From the NCBI RefSeq assembly GCF_000350085.1, contig NZ_CAUM01000055.1, positions 79,034 through 143,033 of the forward strand: 64,000 bases of DNA, written 5' to 3'. Of the stretch, positions 54,180 to 62,619 are shown piece after piece. This DNA comes from Mesorhizobium metallidurans STM 2683 (lineage in GTDB: Bacteria > Pseudomonadota > Alphaproteobacteria > Rhizobiales > Rhizobiaceae). Position 1 is the first letter of the stretch; each line of letters opens with the position of its first letter. The translations under genes and the position numbers were made by a program. The notes under the pieces are model-generated. The model did not search any database. It worked only from the letters and a program-made list of their open reading frames with translations, and had not been told where the DNA came from.

Positions 54180-54249
54180 GTTCGACGACCTGAAACTTGC
54201 GGTGGCGAAACGCCAGCCTTTTCCTGGGAAAGACCATCGGCCGGCATGG

Positions 54250-54264
54250 TTAACCCTTGGTTAA
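54250..54264 (-). promoter_or_regulatory. CtrA binding site upstream of ftsE
   Basis: TTAA-N7-TTAA with the following C on the minus strand matches the full CtrA consensus TTAA-N7-TTAAC. It is 71-85 bases before the ftsE GTG and oriented towards it. It is also about 107-121 bases before the divergent DUF3426-like gene. Confidence 0.65.
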
Positions 54265-54370
54265 TTTTCGATGTTTTTCGGTTTATCACTGGGGTTCCGG
54301 TGGGGAAGCGTTAACCATTTCCGTTTACGCAAAAGAAACGAAGAGCGAACAAGTGGTGTAGTGCTGGGCC

Positions 54371-55009
54371 ATGATGGCTGAGGATAGAACCGCGCGCCCG
54401 GTTTCCGGCGAAATCATGACGGATATGGTGCCGGAACGCGTCATGCGTGGTGCAGCCGACGACATTGTCGAAGCCGACTACGAGGTGCTGCCGCGCGCTG
54501 CCACTGATATCGATCCTTCACCGCCGCCCTCGCGCGTGACCGACACGCCATCGATCGAAGGCATGGACATGCTGCGCAAACCCGAAGCCGCCACGGAGCG
54601 GCCGCTGGCATCGCGCGGCGGGCCGATCTTCTGGATCGCCGGCCTTAGCGCCGCCTTTGCGGCCTTCTGGGTCTCGGGTGGCCACGCGCTGGTGCGCCAT
54701 GCGCCCCTCTGGGCTGTTGAACAGCCGTCCAGCGCCGCACTCGGCATTTCCGGCGTCACCTCCCGCGTCGATGCGTCCGGTCCCTATCCGGTGTTGTTTG
54801 TCAACGCCGAGGCGACCAATGACGGGACCAAGGTTGCGCAATTGCCGCCACTGGAAATCCGGGTCACCGGCAATGACGGGCGCGTCACCCGATACACGCT
54901 GGGGATATCCAATCGTCCACTGGCGCCCGGCGAAAGATTTGGCTTTTCCAGCAGACTCGACGTGCCTAGAAACGGCGTGAAGGCGGTTTCGGTGACTTTC
55001 GCCAGTTAG
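54371..55009 (+). CDS. Single-pass membrane protein with DUF3426-like domain
   Basis: Protein of 212 residues. The first 75 residues are acidic and disordered. One helix spans about residues 85-101 (IFWIAGLSAAFAAFWV), and the C-terminal periplasmic part (VLFVNAEATNDGTKVAQLPP, then LAPGERFGFSSRLDVP) resembles DUF3426. Relatives next to ftsE commonly begin with a zinc-ribbon, which is missing here. A start further upstream in frame was not seen. The function is unknown, and the position suggests envelope biology. Confidence 0.75.
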   Translation: MMAEDRTARPVSGEIMTDMVPERVMRGAADDIVEADYEVLPRAATDIDPSPPPSRVTDTPSIEGMDMLRKPEAATERPLASRGGPIFWIAGLSAAFAAFWVSGGHALVRHAPLWAVEQPSSAALGISGVTSRVDASGPYPVLFVNAEATNDGTKVAQLPPLEIRVTGNDGRVTRYTLGISNRPLAPGERFGFSSRLDVPRNGVKAVSVTFAS

Positions 55010-55012
55010 CGT

Positions 55013-55047
55013 GTGTTGATATTCAGGTTATGCCTGAATATCAACAC
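55013..55047 (+). other. Perfect 15-bp hairpin between the DUF3426-like gene and hpt
   Basis: GTGTTGATATTCAGG and CCTGAATATCAACAC enclose TTATG. The stem begins three bases after the upstream stop codon and ends 30 bases before the hpt start. It has no U-tract, so it is not a standard terminator. It could stabilise the upstream mRNA or control hpt. Confidence 0.75.
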
Positions 55048-55077
55048 GCCCCAGGCGGTCATTGGGGGAAGCAAAGA

Positions 55078-55620
55078 ATGCCAATCGTGCGCGGCAAGGA
55101 CATTGAAGTCCTGTTTTCGGCATCGGCGATCGCCCGCCGCAATCTGGAACTGGCCAAGGAGATCGCCGGGCACGATTACCAGGATCTTCTGGTGATTTCG
55201 GTGCTGAAAGGCTCGTTCATCTTCGCCGCCGATCTCATCCGCGCCATGCATGATGTCGGCCTGTCGCCCGAGGTCGAGTTCATCTTCATCTCCAGCTACG
55301 GCGCCGGCACCAGCAGCGGCGAGGTGAGGGTGCTGCGCGACATCGATAATGAGGTCGCCGGCCGCGACGTGCTGTTGATCGACGACATTCTCGAATCCGG
55401 CAAGACCTTGTCCTTCACCCGCGACCTGATGCTGTCGCGCGGCGCCAGAAGCTGCGCCATCGCCGTGCTGCTCGACAAGTACATGCGCCGCCAGACCGCG
55501 CTCAAGGCGGATTATGTCGGCTTCGACTGTCCCGACTATTTCGTTGTCGGCTACGGCATGGATGTCGCCCACGCCTTTCGTGAGCTGCCGTTCGTCGGCA
55601 TCGTCAAAGGCGACGCCTAG
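55078..55620 (+). CDS. hpt: Hypoxanthine phosphoribosyltransferase
   Basis: Purine salvage enzyme of 180 residues. The PRPP-binding loop is VLLIDDILESGKTL and the flexible-loop region is SSYGAGTSSGEVRV. Pyrimidine ring recognition residues lie in YVGFDCPDYFVVGYGMD near the C-terminus. It converts hypoxanthine or guanine with PRPP to IMP or GMP. GGGGGAAG lies about seven bases before the ATG; an earlier in-frame start lies in the hairpin loop region and is unlikely. Confidence 0.95.
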   Translation: MPIVRGKDIEVLFSASAIARRNLELAKEIAGHDYQDLLVISVLKGSFIFAADLIRAMHDVGLSPEVEFIFISSYGAGTSSGEVRVLRDIDNEVAGRDVLLIDDILESGKTLSFTRDLMLSRGARSCAIAVLLDKYMRRQTALKADYVGFDCPDYFVVGYGMDVAHAFRELPFVGIVKGDA

Positions 55621-55648
55621 ATTTATTTTTGACGCCGTTCGTGGTTCA

Positions 55649-55666
55649 GGAAAAGTCAACTTTTCC
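55649..55666. promoter_or_regulatory. 18-bp dyad before cpdR
   Basis: GGAAAAGT-CA-ACTTTTCC is a near-perfect palindrome ending 17 bases before cpdR. It may be an operator. It also resembles the type 2 repeat core (GAAAAGTCTGCAACTTTT), so a worn repeat is possible. Confidence 0.5.
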
Positions 55667-55683
55667 CCGCCAAACATCGCGCC

Positions 55684-56055
55684 ATGGCAAAGCTCCTGAT
55701 CGTCGAGGACGATGAGTCCGTCCGCACCCTCGCCGCCCGCGCACTTGAACGCGCTGGGCACAATGTTGCTATCGCCGCCGACGGCGCACAGGGGCTTGCC
55801 CTGATCCGCGCCGCATCTGGCGGCTACGACCTCGTTCTGTCCGACATCCGCATGCCGGAGATGGACGGCATCGAGATGGCCAAGGCGGCGGCCGCTCTCT
55901 TTCCGGCGATGAAGATCATGCTGATGACCGGCTTTGCCGACCAGCGCGAGCGTGCCGAGGAACTGAACGGCATCATTCGCGATGTCGTGCAGAAACCGTT
56001 CACGCTGGCCGAAATCCGCGCACGGGTCGAGCAGACGCTCGCCTGTTTCGCCTGA
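55684..56055 (+). CDS. cpdR: Single-domain response regulator, CpdR type
   Basis: Receiver domain of 123 residues without an output domain. The acidic pair is at residues 9-10, the phosphorylated aspartate is Asp54 in VLSDIRMPEMDG, the switch threonine is in MLMTGFAD and the lysine in VVQKPF. In Caulobacter and Sinorhizobium CpdR, controlled by CckA-ChpT phosphorelay, directs ClpXP to degrade cell-cycle proteins. Sequence and placement next to hpt support this identity over a CheY role. The gene begins 64 bases after hpt. Confidence 0.88.
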   Translation: MAKLLIVEDDESVRTLAARALERAGHNVAIAADGAQGLALIRAASGGYDLVLSDIRMPEMDGIEMAKAAAALFPAMKIMLMTGFADQRERAEELNGIIRDVVQKPFTLAEIRARVEQTLACFA

Positions 56056-56061
56056 TCAGGC

Positions 56062-57012
56062 TCATACGGGATCGCAGGTAGCCGCAATTGCCGGTCCGCT
56101 GGTCCGCCGCCGGCCGGCATTCAGCGCGAACAGACCGGCGCCGATGATGAGCGCCGCGCCGATGACGGTGGTCGCCCGCGGCACCTCGGCAAAGAACAGG
56201 AAACCCCACAGCGGCGTCCAGATGATGCCGGTGTATTCGAAGGTGGCGACGCGGTTGGCGGGCGCCAGCCGGTAGGCCTGCGACAACAGGATCATCCCGG
56301 CCGAGGCGACGAAGCCACAGGCACCCATCTTCAGGAAATCGGCCGTCGTCGGCCAGATCCATGGCCTGACCAGGAATTCGAGGCTGGGATGGACGGCATG
56401 GGTTATGCCGGCCATCCAAAACAATCCGGCGACCACCGCAGCACCCACCAGATAGGCGCCGTTCTGATAAAACGCCATGACGGTGGAGGATTCGGTGTCG
56501 CCGATCTTGCGGGCCATCAGCTGCGAAAAGCCGTAAAGCGCCGCCGAGGCCAGCGACAGCAGCGCCGCCCAGTCGAACAGTCCGGCACCCGGGCGCAACA
56601 TCACGAGCACGCCGAGCAGGCCGACCAGGACAGTGGCCAGCGTCCGCCAGGATACATGTTCGCCAAGGTAGGGTCCGGCCAGCGCCATGATGAACAGCGG
56701 CGCCATGAAGTAAAGCGCCACGGCGTCAGCCAAGGGCAGGGCGGCGATCGCCAGATAGTAGACCGTGTAGGACGAGAACTGGATGAAGGCGCGCATCGTC
56801 AGCATGCCAAACCGCTTCGACAGTATTGCCGGCAATCCGACATCGGCGTGGACGAGAAAAATCAGGATCGGCAAGGCGACGATCGAGCGAATCGCCATCA
56901 CCTCGGTCACCGGATAGGTGCTCGATACGGCCTTGACCAACGGATCCTGGAGCGAGAACACAAGCACGCCGAGGCAAAGGCTTGCCATGCCGAGGACGAT
57001 CCGGTTCTGCAT
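56062..57012 (-). CDS. EamA/DMT family transporter
   Basis: Membrane protein of 316 residues with ten predicted helices in two EamA repeats. The first is MASLCLGVLVFSLQDPLVKAV, and the second half includes LLSLASAALYGFSQLMARKIG. Members export metabolites such as amino acids or purines; the substrate is unknown. It is divergent from a LysR gene across 274 bases that contain a palindromic repeat and a promoter. The LysR protein is likely its regulator. Confidence 0.87.
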   Translation of the reverse strand: MQNRIVLGMASLCLGVLVFSLQDPLVKAVSSTYPVTEVMAIRSIVALPILIFLVHADVGLPAILSKRFGMLTMRAFIQFSSYTVYYLAIAALPLADAVALYFMAPLFIMALAGPYLGEHVSWRTLATVLVGLLGVLVMLRPGAGLFDWAALLSLASAALYGFSQLMARKIGDTESSTVMAFYQNGAYLVGAAVVAGLFWMAGITHAVHPSLEFLVRPWIWPTTADFLKMGACGFVASAGMILLSQAYRLAPANRVATFEYTGIIWTPLWGFLFFAEVPRATTVIGAALIIGAGLFALNAGRRRTSGPAIAATCDPV

Positions 57013-57073
57013 GTTATTTCAAAGGCTCCTTGCCCGCGGCTCGAAATCCGAATTGCTCTAATTATTGCTATGC

Positions 57074-57122
57074 ATGCATGTCGTTGTCCCAAAACCGCTG
57101 CGCACTTTTGGGCGACATGCAT
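57074..57122. repeat. Palindromic intergenic repeat, core type 1
   Basis: 49 bases with the same ends as the copy at 16038-16086 (ATGCATGTCG, CGACATGCAT) and the same core. The inner pair is CCC/GGG instead of CGC/GCG: a base change in one arm is matched by its complement in the other. Confidence 0.92.
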
Positions 57123-57237
57123 CAAAAAGAACCCGCCACCGTTTCGGGCAGCGGGCATGAGTGAGGACTCTTCAAATTGGTCCGCTGCCGATTTCGCGGC
57201 CGCATATCCAATGGGTGGACGGACTATCGTCTCGCGG

Positions 57238-57266
57238 TTGACATGTTGCAAACGAATTGGAATGAT
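57238..57266 (+). promoter_or_regulatory. Candidate sigma-70 promoter of the LysR gene
   Basis: TTGACA and AATGAT are 17 bases apart, ending 20 bases before the LysR start. The -35 box is perfect and the -10 box is partial. The short leader leaves little room for other control elements. Confidence 0.5.
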
Positions 57267-57286
57267 GTCTGTAATCAGATTTTCTT

Positions 57287-58156
57287 ATGGCGGACAGCAT
57301 GCGGCCAACCTTGGACAGTGACCTGCTGCGCACCTTCGTCGCGGTTGCCGACACCGGCAATTTCACCAAGGCGGCCGAGCAGGCCGGCCGCACCCAGTCG
57401 GCGGTCTCGATGCAGATGAAGAAGCTGGAAAGCCTGGTCGGCGACAGCCTGTTCGAGCGTGGCTCGCGCGGCGTGGCGCTGACGCGCCGTGGCGGCGAGC
57501 TCATCGGCAATGCCCGGCGCATCGTGTCGCTGCTCGAGGAGACCGCGGCGTCAATGGCCGCGGCGCCGCTTGGCGGGCCGGTGCGCATCGGCATCCCGGA
57601 AGAATATGGGCACGCCATCCTGTCGCGTGCGCTCGGCGCCTTTGCCAAGCGTCATCCGCAGGTCGAAGTCACCGGCCGCTACGCGCATTCCGGCGCACAG
57701 ATAGCGGCGCTCGCCACTGGCGAGCTCGATCTGGCGGTGGTGTTCGAATGGCAGGATCTTTCGGGCGGCGAGGTGCTGATGCATGATCCGACCGTATGGG
57801 TGACGTCCGACCTGCATCACATGCATGAAGAGCGGCCGGTGCCGATCGCGCTCTACAACCGCGCCGGCTGGTGCAAGGATTTCGCCATCAAATCGCTGGA
57901 ACAGCGCGGTCTTGCCTATCGCGTCGCCTATACCAGCGACACCAATGGCGGCCTGCGGCTCGCCGTCACCTCAGGATTGGCGATCGCGCCGATCTCGCGC
58001 AGCAACATACCGGCCGGCTGCCGGGAGCTGAGCGCGGCCGACGGGTTCGGCGACATCGACGCTTCGAATGTCGTGCTGCGCCGCAATCCGAACGCTTCCG
58101 GCGAGGCCATAGACGGTATGCAAGAAGCAATCCGCGAGGCGTTCACCAACCGGTAG
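57287..58156 (+). CDS. LysR family transcriptional regulator
   Basis: Protein of 289 residues. The winged helix-turn-helix is at residues about 10-60 (LLRTFVAVADTGNFTKAAE, then TQSAVSMQMKKLESLVG). The LysR substrate-binding domain follows with VRIGIPEEYGHAIL. It is divergent from the EamA exporter, the usual arrangement for a LysR protein and its target. The effector is unknown. The start may be ATG 57287 or 57299; neither has a clear ribosome site. Confidence 0.93.
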   Translation: MADSMRPTLDSDLLRTFVAVADTGNFTKAAEQAGRTQSAVSMQMKKLESLVGDSLFERGSRGVALTRRGGELIGNARRIVSLLEETAASMAAAPLGGPVRIGIPEEYGHAILSRALGAFAKRHPQVEVTGRYAHSGAQIAALATGELDLAVVFEWQDLSGGEVLMHDPTVWVTSDLHHMHEERPVPIALYNRAGWCKDFAIKSLEQRGLAYRVAYTSDTNGGLRLAVTSGLAIAPISRSNIPAGCRELSAADGFGDIDASNVVLRRNPNASGEAIDGMQEAIREAFTNR

Positions 58157-58165
58157 AGCAAGTTG

Positions 58166-58531
58166 CTACCGGATGTCCTCGTAGAAGGTCAGCCGGTTGC
58201 CGAATGGGTCGCCGACAGTGATTTCCCTCGTCTTCCACGGCGTTTCTTCAAGCCCCGGCCTGGCGAAACGGTACTTCCTGGCCGTCAATTCGCGGTGCAG
58301 CCCCGCAATGTCGGCAACCTCGATCCGCACGTGGGCGCCTGGCGCGCCGTCGCCGTGATGTTCGCTCAGATGCAGCACGCAGCCGTCGCGCGAAATCCCC
58401 ATATAGAGCGGAGCATTGTCGTCGAAGCGGTGCTCGAACTGCACTTCGAAACCGAGGAAGCCGAGATAGAATTCATGCGCCTTGGCGATGTCGAAGATGC
58501 GCAGGATCGGGGTGACGGCGCCGAGTTTCAC
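58166..58531 (-). CDS. VOC family protein (glyoxalase/bleomycin-resistance fold)
   Basis: Small protein of 121 residues with two beta-alpha-beta-beta-beta units: VTPILRIFDIAKAHEFYLGFLGFEV at the start and VRIEVADIAGLHRELTARKY in the middle. TPWKTREITVGDPFGNRLTF ends the second unit and holds likely metal or ligand residues. The family covers glyoxalases, dioxygenases and drug-binding proteins; this member's role is unknown. It ends nine bases from the convergent LysR stop. Confidence 0.88.
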   Translation of the reverse strand: MKLGAVTPILRIFDIAKAHEFYLGFLGFEVQFEHRFDDNAPLYMGISRDGCVLHLSEHHGDGAPGAHVRIEVADIAGLHRELTARKYRFARPGLEETPWKTREITVGDPFGNRLTFYEDIR

Positions 58532-58565
58532 CAGATGGTCTCAATGGCTGTGGCAATAGGAGAGA

Positions 58566-61193
58566 TTATTTCAGCTCCAGCAGCCGCTCCAGATAGCTGC
58601 GCTCGATATCCGGGCTGAGCGCATTGCCAAGCCGCTTGCGGATCGCTTCGAGAATCTGGCGGGCGCGCTGGACGTCGATCTCGTCCGGCACCTTCACCGA
58701 CTCGCCGAAATCGGGGCCCTGGGTGGCGCGCGGCCGGCCGAGCGGATCGCGGTCGGCGTTCTGCTGGCGGCCGCCTTCTCCGTTGGCGCCCTGGTCGCCC
58801 TGCATGGCCTGCAATTGCTTCATCATGTCCTTGGCGCCCTTGCGCAACGCCTCCAGCGCCCGACCCTGGTGACCGACCGCCTGATCGCCATCGCCTTCAC
58901 CAAGCGACTGTTCGGCATTGCCCATGGATTTGCCGGCCTCGCCAAATCCCTCATTGGGCTCGAGACCCATGCCTTCCAGCCCTTTCTTCAGCTGATCGAG
59001 GTCGCTTTGCAGCTTGCCCTGGCCTTCCTGCAACTGCTTCAGCGCATCGGCGAATTCCTGTGGCGTCATCGGCTTCGGCCGGCCAAGCGGATCGCGGTCG
59101 TCGCCCGGGCCGGGCTTGCCCTGTTCGCCCATCGGGCCCTGCTCGCCATTCTCGCCGAGCTGCTCGTCGCGATTCTCCCCGCGTTGACGCTCGCCACGCT
59201 GCATCTGGTCCATGCGGAACGTGTCGTTCATCATCTCCTGCTGGCGCCGCATGATCTCGCCGAGCTTGTCCATCTGCTGGCGCATCTCGCTGTCCTGCTC
59301 GCCGCCACCTTCCTGCTGGCGTCCGGCCTGCAGATTGTTCATCATGTCCTGCAGCTGCGAGAGCAGTTGCTGCGCGTTGTCGCGATCGCCTGATTTCGCC
59401 AGATTCTCGATCTGGTCCATCATGCGTTCGATGTCGCTCTGGCGCAGTTCCTGGCCGTTCTGCTGCATCTGCGGCGCGTTCGGGTTCTGCTGCGCGCGCG
59501 CGGCGAATTCCTGCAGGAACTGGTTCATCGCCTCGCGCAGTTCCTTCATCGCCTTGTCGATCTCTTCGTCGCTGGCGCCCCTCTTGATGGCGTCCTGCAG
59601 CGCCTGCTGCGCCTGGCGCAGCCGCCGCTCGGCCGCCGACAGATTGCCCTCCTCGATGCCGAGCGCGATCTCCCAAAGATAAGACACTTCGTCGCGCAGC
59701 TGGTCGTCGCTGTCGGCCATCTTCAGGCGGCTGCGGGCGCTCATGATGGCGAGGTAGTGAGCCATGTTGTCGAACGTGTCTTCGGGCCGAAGCGTGATCG
59801 CGTCCATCAGGTCGAGCACGCGAGGCTTGCTATTGGCGTCGAGCGCCAGCATGCGGCGCTGCTCGATCACGGCGCGCGCCAGCGGGTTGGAGAACGGCCG
59901 CTCCGGCATCGCCAGCGTCTTGGTTTCGCTGGTTGCCGTATGTCCGGCATCATCGGTGGCGACAAGCGTCAGCTTGACTTTGCCGCCGGCCCAGACGTGT
60001 TCGGTCAGGTCCTTCGTGGTCTTGGCGGCGTTGGCCTTGCCGCCACGGCGCGGCAATGCGAGGGGCATTTCGGGCGCGCCATAGAGCGGCCGCGCAGTCG
60101 GCGCTTGCGGGTCGGCCAAGGCGAAGCTCGCCTTGGCCGAGGCCGCGCCATAGTCATCGTCAATCTGGTAGTTGAGTTCGAAGGCGCCATTGGCGGCACG
60201 CTTGGGTTCGCCAACGAAGCGGATCTGCGGCGGCTTGTCGGGGATCACCGCGAAGGCCCAGCGGCCAAGTTCGTCGTCGGCCGATTTCAGCGTCAGCGTG
60301 CCATTGGCCGTCAGCTTGCCGGTGAACTGGCGCACCGCGGAGGGAGACGCCGGGTTTGCCGGCGGCTTGGCTGTCGCGGCCTGCGGGTCGATGGCGCGGG
60401 CATTGCCGCTGGCGTCGGCATAGCTCAGCGTTTCCTCGCCCGAACCGCCGGTGACGCGCAGCGACACGTCGCTGCCTTCCGGCACGGTGAAGGTGGGCGC
60501 CGCCTGATTGACGTTCGTGGCATTGGCGGCGGTGGGGACAGGGGCGGTAAGGAAGATCGGCGGCCTGCCGGTATAGGCAGGCGGCGTCACCCAGGCATCG
60601 ATGCGCGGCGGCACTGCGTCGCGCGCCGCATTGGCATTGAATCCGTCCGTCATGCGGCCGCCGGACGGCCCGAAGGAAAAGGCAAAGGCGGTGACGAGCA
60701 GAAGCGCCACCACTGCGCGCAGCCCCCAGGGGTCGCGCTCAGGCACGCGCGTGCGTGGCAAGTCGGCGCCGAGCCGGTCGAGCTTTTCGGCCATGCGTTT
60801 CTGGTGCTCACGCCACAACGCCCGCGAAAAGCCGCTTTCCTTGCCGCTGGGACGGTCGGTTTGCACCAGCACCGGGCTGTGCAGCAATTCATTGGCCGCC
60901 TCGATGCGCCGGTCGATCTCGGCGCTCGACGGCACCCGGAAGAAACGCAAGGGATAGAGCGCGGCAAGGGCTGCGATGGCGAATGCCGCGACGACGCCGA
61001 TGCGGGCCATGTCGGGCAGAAGGGGGAAGAGGCCGAGCCAGGAGACGCTAAGGAACAGGCTGGCGATGATGATCAGCGGCAGCAACAACGGCCAGCCGCG
61101 CTCGACCGTCATGGAGACCCGCGTCGCCAGCCGGCTCAGGGCAAGGCGCCCGGCCAGGCTGCGATCGCTGGTGAAGGTGGGTCGTTGCGTCAT
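58566..61193 (-). CDS. TIGR02302 family membrane protein (DUF4175)
   Basis: Large protein of 875 residues. Hydrophobic helices lie near residues 33-53, 62-80 and 156-172. A periplasmic Ala/Pro-rich region with beta-like segments follows. The C-terminal 350 residues are rich in Gln, Met, Glu and Gly (QQMQNGQ-like runs, NNLQAGRQQEGGGEQ) and are probably coiled coil. The family is found in alphaproteobacteria, often near lysA; its function is unknown. Here a broken dehydratase and an ArsR gene lie between it and lysA. The long plus-strand reading opposite it is a shadow. Confidence 0.88.
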   Translation of the reverse strand: MTQRPTFTSDRSLAGRLALSRLATRVSMTVERGWPLLLPLIIIASLFLSVSWLGLFPLLPDMARIGVVAAFAIAALAALYPLRFFRVPSSAEIDRRIEAANELLHSPVLVQTDRPSGKESGFSRALWREHQKRMAEKLDRLGADLPRTRVPERDPWGLRAVVALLLVTAFAFSFGPSGGRMTDGFNANAARDAVPPRIDAWVTPPAYTGRPPIFLTAPVPTAANATNVNQAAPTFTVPEGSDVSLRVTGGSGEETLSYADASGNARAIDPQAATAKPPANPASPSAVRQFTGKLTANGTLTLKSADDELGRWAFAVIPDKPPQIRFVGEPKRAANGAFELNYQIDDDYGAASAKASFALADPQAPTARPLYGAPEMPLALPRRGGKANAAKTTKDLTEHVWAGGKVKLTLVATDDAGHTATSETKTLAMPERPFSNPLARAVIEQRRMLALDANSKPRVLDLMDAITLRPEDTFDNMAHYLAIMSARSRLKMADSDDQLRDEVSYLWEIALGIEEGNLSAAERRLRQAQQALQDAIKRGASDEEIDKAMKELREAMNQFLQEFAARAQQNPNAPQMQQNGQELRQSDIERMMDQIENLAKSGDRDNAQQLLSQLQDMMNNLQAGRQQEGGGEQDSEMRQQMDKLGEIMRRQQEMMNDTFRMDQMQRGERQRGENRDEQLGENGEQGPMGEQGKPGPGDDRDPLGRPKPMTPQEFADALKQLQEGQGKLQSDLDQLKKGLEGMGLEPNEGFGEAGKSMGNAEQSLGEGDGDQAVGHQGRALEALRKGAKDMMKQLQAMQGDQGANGEGGRQQNADRDPLGRPRATQGPDFGESVKVPDEIDVQRARQILEAIRKRLGNALSPDIERSYLERLLELK

Positions 61194-61307
61194 CGGCCCT
61201 TCCTGGTCGGGCGGGATAGCCCGAACCTCACGGGTAGAAGAATACCAACAAACACGGCGAAGGCGAGGCGGTTCCCTAAAACGTGAAGGGGATTGCAGCC
61301 ATTATTG

Positions 61308-62239
61308 TCAGAATTTCGCCGGATTCGTGTTCGCGCCACAGACCAGAACGGCAATCCGCTCGCCCGCAGACGGCACGTAACGGCCAGACAGGAGCGCCGC
61401 GAAGGCCGCGGCCCCGCCCGGTTCGGAGATGATTCGCACCCGGTCCCAAAGTGCGGCCTGCGCTGCGATGATGTCGTCGTCGCTGACCAGTATGGAGCGT
61501 TCGACGAAGGCCTCGGCGATCGGAAACATCTTTTCGCCGACGCGGGCGCCAGCGAATCGGCGGCGATGCCTTCCGCCGGCGCATCGACGGGCCGTCCGGC
61601 CTCGAAGGCACGGTACAGCGTCGGCGCGCCTTCCGGCTCAACGGCGATGATCCTGATGCGGCCGGCGAACCAGGCGGCGATGCCGCCGATCAGGCCGCCG
61701 CCGCCGACGGCGACCAGAAGCGTGTCGAGTTCGGGCAGGTCTCTCTCGATCTCGAGGCCGAGCGTGCCTTGCCCGACCAGCGTCTCCTCCTGGTTGAAGG
61801 CGTGAATCTGCAAGGCGCCGGTCTTTTCAGCGAAGTTTTCGCTGGCGGCCAATGCTTCGGCATAGCGGGCGCCGCCGACAATCAGCTCGGCGCCATAGCC
61901 GCGGATACGGTCGAGCTTGGCCGGCGGGCTCACTTCGGGAACGAAGATGGTCGCCTTGTGGCCAAGCCGCATGGCGGCATGAGCGACGGCGGCGCCATGA
62001 TTGCCGCCCGATGCCGCTACGACGCCGACCTTGGGCACCGGCCGCTCGAGAAGATTGGTGAAGGCGCCGCGCGCCTTGAACGAGCCGGAATGCTGCAGGC
62101 ATTCGAGCTTCAGGTCGACGCCGAGAGCGGGACGGTCGAAATCGGCCATGTCGATGCGCAGCACCGGCGTGCGGCGCACGAAGGGCCGGATGCGCGTTTC
62201 CGTGGCGGCAATGCGTTCGCGCGTAATCGTGTTTTGCAT
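61308..62239 (-). pseudogene. Threonine/serine dehydratase-like PLP enzyme, frameshifted
   Basis: From ATG 62239 the fold-type II PLP sequence is normal, with the lysine in HSGSFKARGAF near residue 55, SGGNHGAAVAHAA and LLVAVGGGGLIGG. After IAADSLAP near 61545 the frame breaks. The expected continuation (VGEKMFPIAEAFVERS to CGANTNPAKF, stop at 61308) is in another frame. A one-base loss in the CCCGCG tract, or four bases, fits. With the fix the protein has about 310 residues, typical for this family. If the break is real, only about 224 residues of normal sequence are made, plus an unrelated tail. Confidence 0.85.
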
Positions 62240-62261
62240 GGTTTGCTCTCGCGTCCCAGGA

Positions 62262-62295
62262 TTGACATTACTTAGTAACTTAGCAAAATGGCTAA
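62262..62295 (+). promoter_or_regulatory. Promoter element and operator of the ArsR-type gene
   Basis: TTGACA at 62262-62267 is followed by the inverted repeat TTAGC-N6-GCTAA at 62280-62295, which ends at the ATG at 62296. No ribosome site is seen, so the mRNA may be leaderless. The position suits repression of both this gene and the divergent dehydratase. Confidence 0.5.
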
Positions 62296-62598
62296 ATGCA
62301 AGAGGTCGACGTCTTCAAAGCGATCGCCAGCGAGCGCAGGCTGCAAATCCTCGACTGGCTGAAGGACCCGCGCGCCCATTTCCCACGCCAAGCCGATGGG
62401 GATCTGGTCGAGGACGGTGTCTGCGCGCTGCTGATCGCCGAAAAGCTCGGCATCACCCAGGCGACGCTCAGCGAGCACATGCGGGTGCTCACCCAGGCCG
62501 GCCTGGTGCGAGCCAAACGCATCAAGCAGTGGACATTCTATCGCCGCGACGAGGACAGAATCGCCACGACAAGGGCGCTCATTCAGCACCGATTGTAG
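62296..62598 (+). CDS. ArsR-type winged-helix transcriptional regulator
   Basis: Protein of 100 residues. The winged helix includes EVDVFKAIASERRLQILDWL and the recognition helix ITQATLSEHMRVLTQAGLV, followed by AKRIKQWTFYRRDE. The metal-binding CxCxxC pattern of ArsR/SmtB sensors is absent; only one cysteine is present, so it probably senses something else. It is divergent from the dehydratase gene and likely represses it. It converges on lysA, with 21 bases between stops. Confidence 0.9.
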   Translation: MQEVDVFKAIASERRLQILDWLKDPRAHFPRQADGDLVEDGVCALLIAEKLGITQATLSEHMRVLTQAGLVRAKRIKQWTFYRRDEDRIATTRALIQHRL

Positions 62599-62619
62599 CC
62601 TGCTTTGCGATTTCCGGGG

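Noticed and set aside
59757..61286. 509-codon plus-strand open frame opposite the TIGR02302 gene
   Set aside because: Its composition follows from the antisense of a Gln/Ala-rich coding sequence, and it has no ribosome site or family likeness.
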